A DNA stretch of 64,000 nt from Granulicella sapmiensis (GTDB lineage Bacteria; Acidobacteriota; Terriglobia; Terriglobales; Acidobacteriaceae), in the NCBI GenBank assembly GCA_026225395.1, contig JAMFSR010000040.1:1-64000 (forward strand). Reading direction: 5' to 3'. This document shows positions 63,816 to 64,000 of the stretch, one piece after another. Positions within the stretch are counted from its first letter, which is position 1. Each line of letters starts with the position of its first letter. The translations under genes and the position numbers were made by a program. The notes under the pieces are model-generated. The model saw only the letters and a list, made by a program, of their open reading frames with translations, did no database searches and was not told the origin of the DNA.

Positions 63816-64000
63816 ATGAATCAGCTCAACCGTCTTATAGCAACACCCGTCGGCGCGTTTGGCGTGCTGGCGTTCGCTGCTTTTCTCGAAGTCTTCGGCG
63901 ATGCCTGTTTTCAATCCGGGTTATATCGCTCCGTAGGGTCAGCCCGGATCGGCTGGTTCGTAGCGGGAACGGCTGTGCTGGCCTCTTACGGCCTGTTCGT
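63816..64000 (+). CDS. Integral membrane protein, 3' truncated by window edge
   Basis: ATG 63816 with GGAG about 12 bases upstream; about 61 residues seen, the rest lies beyond the right edge. The N-terminus is hydrophobic (VGAFGVLAFAAFLEVFGDACFQSGLY, then IGWFVAGTAVLASYGLF), with a Glu in the first segment that recalls small drug/metabolite transporters, but this is weak. Function unknown. Confidence 0.5.
   Translation, partial: MNQLNRLIATPVGAFGVLAFAAFLEVFGDACFQSGLYRSVGSARIGWFVAGTAVLASYGLF

Overview
The window looks like chromosomal DNA of an Acidobacteriota member close to Terriglobus/Granulicella/Edaphobacter. Pointers are three secreted proteins of the Acidobacteria-typical VWFA type, a GWxTD-domain protein, an Oar-like TonB receptor with an N-terminal carboxypeptidase-regulatory domain, a futalosine-route menaquinone gene (mqnD), high G+C and strong GGAG-type ribosome sites. 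No integrase, transposase, phage module or CRISPR array was seen. One tRNA (Lys, CTT) is present. The genus is inferred from gene content only.

Layout. 0-7 kb: DUF1015 protein, GNAT acetyltransferase, MoaD/ThiS-like protein, beta-propeller protein, proton pyrophosphatase hppA and a polytopic glycosyltransferase, interspersed with several kinds of short repeat. 7-14 kb: two overlapping VWA genes, long-chain acyl-CoA synthetase, MBL-fold hydrolase, HTH protein, Tat-exported metallophosphoesterase. 14-23 kb: M24 peptidase, accB, a small membrane gene, accC, then M20 peptidase, thiE and two amino-acid permeases. 23-32 kb: an envelope-related block holding a 948-residue secreted protein of unknown function, an ABC ATPase, a MacA-like adaptor, a GWxTD protein and an outer-membrane-type protein. 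32-44 kb: family 2 glycosyltransferase, CadC-like membrane protein, S1/P1 nuclease, sugar porter, VWA protein, Oar-like TonB receptor. 44-52 kb: tRNA-Lys, mqnD, bioY, an FtsB/DivIC-like gene, a corrinoid/siderophore-binding-like protein, a PD-(D/E)XK-like protein, and a fluoride-type CLC antiporter behind a recognisable fluoride riboswitch, then a diguanylate cyclase. 52-64 kb: UGT-like glycosyltransferase, Leloir genes galK-galT-galE, alditol-oxidase-like flavoprotein, an APC permease, a PP2C/Ser-Thr kinase pair, a divergent ammonium transporter with a coupled small membrane protein, and a truncated membrane gene.

How genes fit together: accB/accC with acyl-CoA synthetase and BioY point to fatty-acid metabolism with biotin uptake; galKTE is a near-complete Leloir set; the CLC gene and its riboswitch form a self-contained fluoride-export unit; PP2C and kinase overlap by one base and form a signalling pair; the adaptor, ATPase and 948-residue protein may act together at the envelope although no permease is nearby.

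The most unusual content is repetitive DNA. Seven arrays of 7-bp tandem repeats (six loci) lie at or near gene ends and in three cases run into coding sequence. A palindromic repeat appears to be inserted in frame in thiE. A diverged ~75-bp element occurs twice at nearly the same distance upstream of two minus-strand genes. A hexanucleotide array lies beside another dispersed-repeat-like sequence. All similarity statements come from reading the sequence; no database search was made.
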